Both the position numbers and the translations under genes were made by a program. Shown here one piece after another: positions 12,528 through 25,200 of a stretch of DNA of 64,000 nt (its first letter is position 1; the number at the start of each line of letters is the position of its first letter). The stretch covers positions 33,972 to 97,971 of the forward strand of contig LUCM01001942.1 of the NCBI GenBank assembly GCA_008360955.1, in the 5' to 3' direction. The notes beneath the pieces were generated by a model. That model was not told the DNA's origin and did no database searches. It was given only the letters and a program-made list of their open reading frames with translations. The stretch is from Fasciolopsis buskii. Taxonomy: Eukaryota > Platyhelminthes > Trematoda > Plagiorchiida > Fasciolidae.

Positions 12528-15500
12528 TTTAAGCTACCTCGTATTGTTCTGCTTTCTTCCGCGATCTACCGGCATTTAACGTACGAACTGAAGCGATCAG
12601 CTAACGGCATAAATAGCCCACGAACTGATAGTTGCACACAGTCGTGATGTACTAGAAGGAACTTGATGTTTTCTTCTGTAAGATCCAACATGGCCCTAAC
12701 CTATCTAGTTTATTTTTTTTTCTTGTTGTCTCCCGCAGTAATAGTCGCTTGATTTTCTGACTTAAGGGAATTTTATAAGGGTATAAGGAGCCAGGCATGA
12801 AGGGCATTTTTGCATCTGAAATCCGAGGATCCGGACCGTGCCAGTTAAATCGTCAATGCATCTTCTGGGTACTGGGGGGGGCGGACGATCGCCGAATTGA
12901 TCTCGGCATCCGATATCGGCTTTTCGATGTTGGAAATCTAAGACTTGAAGTATCTTAAGGTCTATCTAAATATTTTGGTTTAATCTCACATCTGGTCAAA
13001 ATAACTTCTGGAAGGCAATGGGGGAATCAAGGAAGTTGGCCAGACATGCATTTTTGCTTCTATACAACTCGATAATTGAATAAACCTATTGTTATGTGGT
13101 CTGTCATGTAGCTTATATCTAAAGTTCCCACAGATGAACGGATCACTTTTGCAAATGGCACAAACCATTAGTGTCCAGCTGTAGCAATCAATAATTTCTC
13201 TTACTATAACAAAACAAGTCAAATTCAGCACCTAACAATCTACTCGCCTCCTGTGTTTGTTTGTGTTACGCGGCACGTTGGTTAAATACAATAAGAACAC
13301 TGGGGGTGGGTATTGATCACCCAACGGGGAAGTACGGGTTCATATTTATGTGATTGTTCATTGATTTGACCAGAGCCTCGTTCACGTGATCGAACGAGAA
13401 AGAGAAACCTGAACAATCCAAACAGTATCTAATGGATTAAAACGCAATTTAATTCTGCTAGTGGTGCCGAATTTTCACTTGGTTTTTATTTGTGGTCTCC
13501 GTAAGCCGAGTTGAAAACTGGGCGATGACTTTCACTGCCTCAGTCAATCAACAAATCACTCCTTTTCCAGTGTAAATTGAAATTAGATCACTAGTCCATT
13601 CTTGCAATAACCAAAGCCGCTTTACAAGTATTTTGCCTATGCTCACATGCAGTATCCCAGTGAAAAAGCAAACCAATGAGTTCTTTTTACTATTCACCTT
13701 TTAGCTTCAGTTTCTTGTCACTTTGTGGTCGTCCTAGTGCTGTGTACTTTCGGATTTGAGAGGTTTATGCTTGTCACAACTCTCTCGTGCTCTGGCGCAT
13801 CTAGCTGAATGCTCATCACTTTTGGCTGTCACTCCATTTTCCACGGAAGTTCTGCCCAACAGGGATCTTCCATCGCTTACTTATTACAATTTTCTTGAAC
13901 CGGATTGGAGCACTGGTAACCATAACCTGGCCTAATCAATTATCATGTCATTTCATATAAGTTCATTCCAAGAAGCCTTTCTATGTGCTGTCCAGTTTCA
14001 TTTTAGTTGGCATCATTTAGCCTTTAAACCCGACAATATGAACTGCAAGGCAGCGGCCTGTTGGTTTGTCTTTTCTGATGGCTCTGTTAGAATTCTCTGA
14101 CGATTTCATGAAAGTCAGTGCCAATCAGAGGTCCAAGAGCTGTCACTTGCATAGATTTCCTTCACAGTGGTTGAATAAGGCAAAAGGTTGCGCTTGTTCC
14201 GTTAGGACAATTTGTCTTCGAACAGTGACTGATATTCAACTGGCTTCATTACTCCCTATCCCTGTGGCTTGATTTTGCTCGCTAGTGAAGCGCATCTCTA
14301 AGCTAATTCAGTTCCGTTACACGTGTCATTTATCATCAACTTTTGGCTGTGTTGTTTGTGGACCGCGACTAAAATTTAGTAAATCTTCTGCCGAAGGTAA
14401 TAAGAAGTTTGCTGCACATAAAGAATCGTGTAATTTTATCTTCTTGTCCGCAAACATGAAAGACTGGTTCTGCTTCCCAATTTCCCTAGTCACTTGCTAC
14501 AGAGCTAGCAGTTAACAGTTTGCAATTCGAACTGCGGCTTCTCGAATGGGATGATGCACAATGTTTGCGGTTGCACAAAACCCTGACCGAGTTGTCCGCT
14601 CTGATGCGATGCCCGCAGTTCGCGATCGAGTTTGTCAAAGCCGAGGGTCTGGAAGTTGTATTCCAACTTGTGGAATGTTTCGAGTAAGTCCAAATGTAAC
14701 TTTGACTTTGTTACTCTTTCTGCACAAATCAGTTAGCAGCATTTTTCGCAGAATGCAGAATTCATAAATGGATAGTCTTTTTATGACGAGTAGACTTGTG
14801 CCATGCTTGGTTTTCATAACCATTCATTCATCTCCATTCCTGTACACTCGAATTGTTGGGCTGGCTTGAGGACCTCATTTATATAACTGACAGGATGCAT
14901 TAAATGACTACATTTAGGTAGGATCTTAGATGCATTTTCCAGTAAAACACGAAGAGAAATCGAATGACACAGACAGAATTAACAAAAATATGTCAAGAGT
15001 ATTTGGTAGTTGTTAAAAATAAATGATTACTGACCAAAACTGGTAGACTATTCATTTCCGGTCTTCATCGAAAAGTTGCGTATCACTTGTTCGAAAATTT
15101 TAAGGTCGATTTTGGGTCAAAATCAGGGGTAGACAAGTTGATCTAGGTTTGGGTCCCGCAAAATAAAAAACGCAACACTAATCGTGCGTTTTGCTTTGTC
15201 GCTAAGCTGCCTCAATGCGACGCATTTCGAGGCATTGAAAAGAATGCGGGTCATCTGTGATCCCAACCGTTCACTGAATATTATTATCCTGTTCTCAACC
15301 ATAACGACTTGACTTCGTGACATAATTATTATCATCGTCATCATCATCATCGTTCAACGTTAAACAGCAAAGCAAGCCTCACTGGCCGCTGCCTTTTCGC
15401 CTAAGTTACACATTTCTATTAAAAGAGTGAATGTCCAAAGGGAACAGAGAATGAACCTACACTGCCGGGAAAAATTAAGTATGCTGTTGTAGCCAGCTCA

Positions 15501-18500
15501 TGGAATACAGTCTAACTGTACAAATGCTTTTTTCAATCATTCTGGTCCGATAGAAAATGACAACACAAACGCCACTGTTCACACGGTTCACTGCCATATC
15601 CTTCAGTGCCTCCAGTCACCTAGTTGACGAGTCTTTCGGACCCAAACCACGAAGACGGGAGACACCTAGGTTACCTAAGTTCGCTGTGCATTTTCTCACT
15701 CCACGTTGCCACGTCATCTACTGACCTCCACATGGCTTTTTCCACTCTGTGGGAAGGACGCAAAATAGGGTACGGTGTGGTAGACGAGTGTTCGCCATAC
15801 GCAACACGTGACCCAACCAACTTGGTCCAATACGTCTCATTCGCCGAGATAAGATATTCTCAGAATTGGCATCTGACACTAGATTCCTCACCTCTTGATT
15901 ACTTACCCGGTCACTCCATGCAATCCTAGCCATACTACGTAGACATCAGTAGTCGAAAACCTCCAGGCGACGGACATCTCCCACATGCATACTCCATGTC
16001 TCGCAACCGTACAACAAAACTGAGCGCACTGCGGCACAGTACACACGACCTTTCAAATTCAGCGAAATATGAAACCGACGCCACAAATGCTTGAGTCTAG
16101 CGTAAGCTGCCCGAGCCTAGGATATACGCGTGTTTACCTCAACTGCCGAGCTGCCATCGTTGGACACGCAGCTACCAAGGTAGGTGAAACGGTCCACAAT
16201 CGTTTGTTTCTCTCCGCTCAGCACCAAGTTCGGCACTACTGTCCTCCGGTCCTGCAACAGCACTTTGCAGTTTGAAGTGTAAAGCATATGCCGAACCGAG
16301 CTACAGACCTCATCAGTCTATCTGGTGTGCGTTGTGCATGGTTCGCGGTTTCGAACAGGCACACAACGTCGTCTACGTGTGATTTATCACACAGGTTCCC
16401 TCCATTTCCCAGTTCCATTCCTTATTCTGGAGACCTCATAAATAATCTTCCACTACCTCGTCCATGACGAAGTTGAACAAGAATAGAGATATGGGGCACC
16501 CTTTTTGAACACCGCTAACTCTTTCGAGTGAACTTGATAGTTCACCGTCTACCTCGACGCGACCACAGGTATGCAAGTACAATACTCGCAACGGGTTCAT
16601 GAACTTCGTTGGCCTAACCTTCCGATGGGACAGCACCGACTAGTGCTGTCCGGTCGTCTGAATCAAACGCGCCTTTCAAGTCGAAAAAGATTATGAGCGC
16701 GTGTAGCGCGTTTCGAATAAATGCCGAGGAGTGAAATTCTGGTCGATGCTACCTCGACCTTGATGAGATCTGGCCTGTTTGCGGATGTTACTTTCACGAA
16801 CTGGTGTCATATCGAAAAAAGACTTTAGCAACTATTAGAATTAAAGTAATGTCATGATGACTGCTGCAGTCAATCCGTGTGCCCTTCTTGAAGTCGGGTA
16901 CAATCAGTGACTCACTGCACGATAACAGAATACGTTCCGCGTTCCAAATGTCACGAGGCAACAAGGAAATTGATTTCATCGGGGCTCCTCCACCCAATTT
17001 GAAAAGAACTGAGGGTAGGTCGTCGGGATCGGCTGCTTGTCCCCTCTTCAGAAGTTGAATATTCGACTCTACTTCGACTTTCGTTGGGATCAAGAGACGC
17101 CTCGCAGCTGCAGACGTCGGCCAAAATAAGTTAGCATGTGGCCAGTTAAACTGATCCCTGAAGCGCTCTGCCCAACGGTTCAGCCTTTGCTGTCTACCAT
17201 GGATGAGCTCTCCAGTCCTATCGCACACGACTTCACTAACTGAAGTTCGCCGCCCACCGCTGTAGCGTATAAGCTTAAACAGTCTTTGACTGTTACCTGA
17301 AGCGGACGCCACTTCCATCTCCTCGGCTACCTTAACCCACCAGTTTTCACGGTCATTCTTAAGGCTCATCGTCAACTGACTCTGCAGCTGTCGGCACACC
17401 TTATTCACTTCCTTGCAGTTAGGAACTTGGCGTTTTTGCTCTGTTAGACCCAGCGACCCTTGCGAGACCCAATGTCTTTGATGAATGCTAGACCTAGGAC
17501 CACAGGTAAAATCTGCTGCCAAATGCATCGCTTGCTTGAATTCGTCCCAGCGATCTTCGATATACGATCAAATTGGTAAATGGAATTAATTTCAAGTTGT
17601 AAGACAAGAATAATTTCAATTTTGAAGGGTAAAGACTTTCCTGGTTAACCACTGAAATAATCACATAACATGACTGCAAAAGCACCCTAGTGAAACTGTT
17701 TTGCCCGAATATCTTTCTGGAGGTGCCTTCTTGCCTCTTTCCTTGGAATGGACTTGCATATTTAACTGATTCCTTTTATTTATCGTTCTGCCCAATCAAA
17801 CTGCCTTGTGGATCCCCGGGGCGTGCACCACTTGCAGCCCACAAATCATTAGGGAAGGAGGTTTCCTTGGCCTGCGGTTTTCTATGGGAAATCAGAAGTA
17901 ATGTCTCGATCAATTACCTTATCAATATAGTCATTTTGCATTTACCCATCTTTGTAGATAGCACGAATTTCATTATTTACTCTCTTGTGTCTGGGAGCTA
18001 TCTAGTTTAAAAGTCGACTTCTGATAGTTGTCTTTTGAGTAACACGGTACAATGGTAGCTACTGATATCCTCATATCTTTGATCTCTCAATCGATTGGTG
18101 AGTTTTTCACTCATGAAGCAATTTCTCACTCACAGGCCTGTCGATACGACCAAACAAGAACCCCCAGTTTGGTCAGCTCTGATGGCTTGTCTCGCGCAAC
18201 TCTCCCAGTACGGTATAAGCAGCGCAGATGATGAAATTAGCGACACTAGCGGAAGAACGAGAAGCCCGCAGATTCAAAAGGTTCAGTCTGATGAAAACGA
18301 AGGCGAGAATACAAATGTGCCGGTCACAATCTTCTCGCGGACATTCAACGAATTGTTCAGTTGGCATTTGGTTTCCGAGAAGTTTGTTGCTGTGGTAGGT
18401 TATTTCTCTTACTATTTCTCTCCGCCTCCCCAAATGGAGATATATCGAATGTCTGTTTAATTTGCTCGGTATCAAATTCACACAGTACGAAAGTGGGTGT

Positions 18501-19183
18501 CTGGACTTGCTAAAGTGAACTGTGAATTTGCCCGAAACATGCCTCTTAGTAGTTCAATTTATGGGCGTTCAGAGTTTAGCCCACGTGCCTGAGGATCAAA
18601 TGCAAACGTGGCTAAGTGCAAAGGAAATGGAAAATATTTATTTCGCTTGTATAAATGCTTGTGCTATGCAGCAAGCCACAATGAGAGGGAGTTGAATAAA
18701 CAGTGAGTAGATACGATCTAAACTAAGAATTGTTGTAAAAGTTTTTGCAACATGAGCAGGAGATATTTTCAATCATTGCATGTATATATATATACATATA
18801 TATATATATAAGCAAGAAGTAGTATCTGGATGCGCAAACAAAATATATATATATATATATATACACAGAAACAGCAAGTAGTATCTGGATGCGTGAACAA
18901 GATTTGCCCGGGAGCACACGACCGGTTTGGCGGTTATTGTCGCTCGTCAGGTATGGGTACGCTGTGCTCCCGGGCAATTTTTTTGTTCACGCATCCAGAT
19001 GCTATTTGCTGCTTCTATATATACATATGTATATTCTGGGACATTCTGCCCTCGTTCCTAAGGTTGGCTTAGCCCAACTGACAAACAATTATCAACGAAT
19101 CACAGTTGTGGTTCTTCTGTGGACTCCTCGATGAAGAACTTCCATGCACACTCCTGATTCTGCAGATTCGGTTCTGGTAAGAA

Positions 19184-19248
<65 letters not shown>

Positions 19249-22200
19249 ATCCCGTCCCCGTTAACGGTGTAATTTCTTTTCCCATTACCAAGGGTAACTA
19301 GGAGAAAACAGATAATTGACTTGCTAGTGATACTTCAGATATGCACTTCATCTTCGTTAGGGGATCACTTAAGAGGTGGTACCGCCAGAAAACGTATTTT
19401 GTAAAGTAGGTGGATTTCCGGTGGGTGCATTATTTTGGTGCCAAACTTTCATTGGAGACGTGGTCTACGAGTAAGGGATATCAGTTCTAGGTTGTCATTT
19501 ACCTACCCCGCCTGTGTGCGTATCTGCGTGCCGCGAGAAAATCAGACGTTTACCCTGAATAATTGGTTGTACAACGAATTTTCTGAGGCACGTTATCGGT
19601 TGGCTAAATCAAGTCTTTCTTCAACCCATCTCAGCCAAACAGTCACCATTTTTTCTCAAAATCGGTAAGTGCATTCTACCGGGAACTCTGACTAGTTTAA
19701 GGCCAGAAAACAATTTGTTGACAAAAATTTTCGTTGAAACAGAAAAGCTAATGTGTTTTTTAAGGCTCGAGTTATTCGATCTGTGCTCTTGAGCATCGAC
19801 ACATTGGAGTTTAGACTTGTTGCGCTTTTTTAAGTGAAGTTCATTTTCGAAGAGAGAAAATTTCATGTTACGCTTTACGCACCAAGTGATGGTTTGTGGT
19901 CATGCTCAGCGGATACGACATGTGATCGGGGTCCGTTAATTGGAGACTGCTGAGTACATGATTCGACGAGACCATTAATAGTCACGTGAGACCTAGTATA
20001 CAGCCATTCAACTGGATTGCAGCGAAATTTGAACAATAAACGATGGATAGTCTGGGCGTCGATCCTCGCTGATCAGCGAAATGAGGCAGTCCGCACGGTG
20101 AGTTTGATTATTTTGAAAAACGTGTGCAGTGGTGAATGAGCCAAGGAAGAAACGACTCGGGCTTTTTCAACTTTTTGTGGAATATGAACGAAATATGTCG
20201 GAGACTTGTGAATAGTTCAGTGCCCGCTAAACCGGTTTTCAATAAGCAGCCAACACGAAAGTCCGTGCGTTGATTTGGAGCTAAACTTAATGGATAGGTG
20301 AGAAAAACTGGTACTTTAAGATAATTTTTTCTAGTTATCATCTGGGCAGGTAATTTTCTTCCTAAAAAGCTTTATTTTTTATGCAGGTTTTTTTCATTAT
20401 TAATAGATATAAACTACCTTCCTGAGTATACGATAACAATATTTCCGTTTAGGTAAGCTATCGACGTGAGTTTAAGGCAACTTTATTGTCCCTGGTCCAC
20501 TACAATCGGTTATAATGTGAGGCGAATGAAAACACTGCGTGGGTCGATCCGCGAATTGTCCCGATGAGGCTCCTTTTTCAGGCGTCTGCAAAAACAAGAT
20601 CCTAGGGTAATTAGTTTGATTCTTTTCGGAAGTCCAGAAATGGTTAGGTTCAAAAGGTGAATCTAGTTGAGAACCATTAATTTCAATCGATCGTACCACT
20701 GCTTGAAGTGAAATATAACGATATTTTTGTAAATGTTGGCTACCCATCACCACCATTCGAATACCGAAATGAACTAGTGACTCTGGGTCACCGCATAAAT
20801 CAGCTACTTTTCCTCCGTGCGTGAACAAACACTAGAGGAACTGATAATGTCACTAAAAACTCATTTGAATCGCTTGGAGCGTGCATGGATGATGAGCCGA
20901 TGTGAGAATAATACCGTGATTCGTCGCCGCTTTTTCGTCTGCTAAGCAAGACTAGCCTTCAGGAAGAGAACCAAGGGTCCCAAAGTATGAGTTTTCGTTG
21001 GCGGTGGTATACTTTGCTCACAGATGGATTGGCTGTATTTACGCGGAAACACGACCCGTTTGGGGGTTATTACCTCTCATCAGGTGTGCGTACCCGGTAC
21101 GGTACTGTCCAAACAGCCCCCATGCCTGTGCGCTACGTTGCTAAGTTAGCAGTAAAATCTTGGTTGAATTGTCGGAAGTCTGTATGGATAATAAATCTGT
21201 GTGAGAATCACACGATGATTCATCGCAAGTTTTTCTCCATTAGACTTCCAGGGAAATTGAACTCATCCATCCGCATGCAAAATATACTGCTGACAACTTG
21301 ATAGAGTTGGTAACAATGCACATATGTCCCACTCAACTCCTGCAACTAAAGTGCTCGCATCACGTCAATCCCCTCACCCACCCAACAGCGAAGTCGAGAA
21401 TTACACTAACGTAAATGACAAATCAACCATTGTAGTATGCGTAACTCAGACCAGATCATTGGCTTCTGGAAAAGTCAAAACTCTGTGTACACACCACTAC
21501 ACGTACTTCTTTAAAACAGATGGGGCAGCAGAGTTTCAGTGAACTGTTTTCGGGATAATGACCCTTGGTTGATGGACCCACCCCTCACTCTCACAGTGAC
21601 GTCATCAGCCGAAAATCGATCATATCTCAGCTTCTTTGCTATCCGGTGTGATATGGCGCTCAGAATTTGGAGACCAGTTTATCTGAGTTGATCGGTCCCT
21701 ATTTTGTTCGCAGCATCAGCTGTCTATCGATTGGGCGGCGTCAGTTGTGTCTTCGTTGTTCTCCTCGATCCGAAGCAAAACCAAAGGTCAAAAAGAAGTC
21801 ACGTGGAATGCAAAAGACTGCCTATTTCATACATCGCTTCTGATTACGGACTGTTTCCAGCATGGTCGAAAGACGTAAACGAACAAATAGATTTGTTTAT
21901 TGTGAAATGAATCGACACAGCTTTAACTGGCGCCGGGATCAGGGTGATCAGTGACGCCGTTGCCCCAGGTGGAGGCTCGCCTTTGTGTTCTGGCCGCTTG
22001 AATTCCATGGCTACCTTTATTCAGGATAGCTCAGATCCTCAGTTTTTTCCAGTGGGGAAGTCGACGCATTATTCTTCCGTATTGACTGGCGGTTGTCCAG
22101 CGGCTAAGGACGTGACGTTTGAACTTGAAGGGCATGGCTTCTAGTCTTTGCACCGCCGGTCATCTTCCTCATCTGGCAGCCGTCTGTTAACCCTGACCCT

Positions 22201-25200
22201 TTTCTTGAAAATGATGGAATGAAAGGTGAAACAACAAGTTGAGAATGTATACACGGATTCGTCTGCGCAACAATATGTCTAACGGTGATTACCAGTAAAA
22301 ATTAATACTAAAAGTTATGTTGCACTTGGATAGAAAATTAGGTAATCGGTTTGGACATCTAAAGAACCTGGTCATTCGTCAAAATAGCATCAAAAATTCC
22401 ATGAATATAATGCCGTTTTTGCACAGTTCATTCCCTTATCCAGTGTTTCCTCTTCCTTCCTTCATCCCGCCCGATTCTCTGCATAGCTTGCCCAGAAATG
22501 TTCCATGGAAACCAACATGAATGCCCTGAAAAATGAGCTGAGTATTCTTCTAAAATTACTCACTCACTGGTATGTTGTTTGGTGCAGATATCGTGCAATT
22601 CTGTTTACTATTGTATTGCACTTATTTATAGATCAATGCACAATAACTCTAAATCTCCAGTAGCGGTTATCATTATTACTACAGCATTAATAATAATAGT
22701 AGTGATAATACTAATTATTATCAAGGTTACTGTCGTTAGTACAGAGCTTTTTCTTCCTGAATTTCTTCTTTGGATTAGAATGGAGAAAGGTTGAAGGAAG
22801 AACTAACTTTTGGTCTATCGGCCTAATTTGTGATTATCATCAACGTCAGAAACAGTTGTGCGTGAGTAGCAGTAATGTCGGTAAAGTCGATCGTCTTTTA
22901 GTTGAGCACATCTCTACAGATGATGTTATGATGTTCGTTCCTCTGATTAAACTTGTAATATCAGTTGTCTGATAGCTTCGTTGTGATTAACCACAACTTC
23001 TGACGAAATCAGAACTTGGTATGTATTAACAGTACGAGATTATATGTTTTCATGAGACTACTGATGTTGTGATATCAACGCTCAGCTGGTCATTAAGAAA
23101 CTACTGTACAGCCGTTTCATCATCGTTAGAATTCATCAACAGACCATGTTTACCGCCTCCGAAATGAGACGTATAGGTGGAATAGCATGAGGTGAAGTTC
23201 AGCAAACGGTTGAGAGCCTGCTCGGTAGCGTAGTGGCTAATGCGCTCGACTCAAAATCGTTTGTTCCGAGTTCGCGCCCCAGCTTGGACTTGGTAGATAT
23301 GCACCACTGATGATTTCTAGGGAGCATGTAATCGCTGTACAGTGTTTCCGGGGTTTCTTAATGGTGAGTTGATCGTTGATATCACATGATGAATAATTTC
23401 ATGAAGTCAACCGAGAACCGTGCTGATTGGAGTCGTGAATTGCGGACCTGCGAACCGTCCGTCTATGTGAATATTGCACAAGATGCATATAAGATAGAAA
23501 TCGCGATAAAAGTTGCATACAAGCAATGCAGTGCAAATACGAGATAAGATCACAAGCGTAGCTGGATGCTACCGGTGTATAAAAAAGGGGAGAATGTTAC
23601 AATAATACGTAAGAATGACCTGGGAACATTGATCTGCGGGGCGGCAGGTGATCGGTCGAAAGTAATGGCGATCAAAGGTTGGTTACAGGGATTATCGACC
23701 GCTGATTCATATCAGACCGTAGGCCTACAACCAATCGGTGGATGAACTGGAAACGAGACACTACTAGGGTTGTGAGTTCGGAGAATCCAATTAACATGAG
23801 TCAGTGCGGAATAAAATTATTCACACTGAAACAAGTCATACCAAACTGTGAAAACAAGAAATTACCGCGAGCAATTCCCACGAGTATACCCTTTTCGCAA
23901 ACCGCCTAGTTGGAACTTCGACGATTGCTTTCTACACAACTCAAAACAGGTCCTATTTGTAGTAATTAATGAACTTACTCAATCCTAACTCGCATCACTT
24001 GAAATGAGTTTTGTTGTTTTCCGCGATCACAGTGAGCTTTTACTGCACAAAACAGGAAACCGCCTACGGATCGAGAGTCAAGTTCGCGAATCTTTCGGTG
24101 AGGCTTCCAAAATAAAGTTGTTTGTCCATCATTTCCGGGAATAACCCACTCGAACCGTCTTTATTCTGTCTGTTTGCGTTCGACAACGGCTGGTAGGTAC
24201 CTTTCATCTACCCCTCTTCTTTGTCATGTGAAATCCCTCAGTTCTACATGCGCTGAAACGGTAGCCGCACACACCGGACCGATATTCATCTATTCTCGTC
24301 TAAAGATGTAAGTTCTTGCAGAGAAATCTATTATTTTTTAGTATCTCACTGCTCCTTTTCACTATTGAACTCAACTTACATTAGTATTGTTTCATACTTT
24401 TTATGTTGCTTTTACAACACGAACAGCCGGTGCCATGACACGGCCTGATGGCATGCGTGCTACCAGGATCCAAAGAACTGTGTGTTATAACATCCCTAAG
24501 TAAACGATGAATCACGCATTCACGTACGCATGATGTGTGCGGGTGGAGCGTGCAGAGCATTAAATCAGTCCCTGAACAATTTTTAGTTCCGTGCAACCAC
24601 CCACTAGGCTTCCAAAAGGGACGAAATTAGGATCTAGGAATGATGAGAAACAGTTTGCCGTTCGTAAAACCTGCTCTACACGAGTGCACACAACTTTTAC
24701 CGACCGCAGCGAATGCCATAGCAGTTCACTGAGAAGAAATAGTCCACCTCAGCTGGGTTGAGCACACAAACTCCCGAAAGATAAACTATTGGCACTCACT
24801 GGTCTACGAAGTGACTTTGCAGTGTCTCCTCGGTTTACGAAAGCCATTTGAATGCGCATAATTTAAGGCCGATTACCAAAATTATGGTTCAGCAACCCTG
24901 TAAAATTGACAGATTGACGGCTCTCGTTTCAACACCTATCGCTTGCTTGTGCGAACGTAACCAGTGGATGTTGGGAAAAGCTCATTGATGAGCAACGCAC
25001 CGGTCCCCGGAGCAACTTGTACATCTGTGCAGGACAATTACAAACCTTTATTCTTCTGTTAAAACATTGACATTGAACGCAAGTTGATTCCTGTAAAGCC
25101 GCTGTCATGTTAACTGTCGCTAAGCCAGTGAGTGAACAGTTCACCATGTGGGGTACCTGATCTCATCAACTTCGTAAGTCATGTGCCACACCGAATGACT

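Larger units (their letters stand above)
1514..14504. other. Large ELMO intron (13 kb)
   Basis: No supported exon. It contains a LINE 3' end (6925-7297), a SINE-C copy (9838-10085) and microsatellites at 10385-10432, 11166-11192 and 12473-12522. Smaller AT runs lie near 11645-11660. The rest, including 1.5-6.9 kb and 12.6-14.5 kb, shows nothing I can identify. The open frame at 4385-4795 looks like chance. Confidence 0.7.

Noticed and set aside
21704..21910. Frame after a good-looking acceptor (TTTTGTTCGCAG)
   Set aside because: No ELMO match, and the phase-0 join 18394 to 26317 leaves no need for it.
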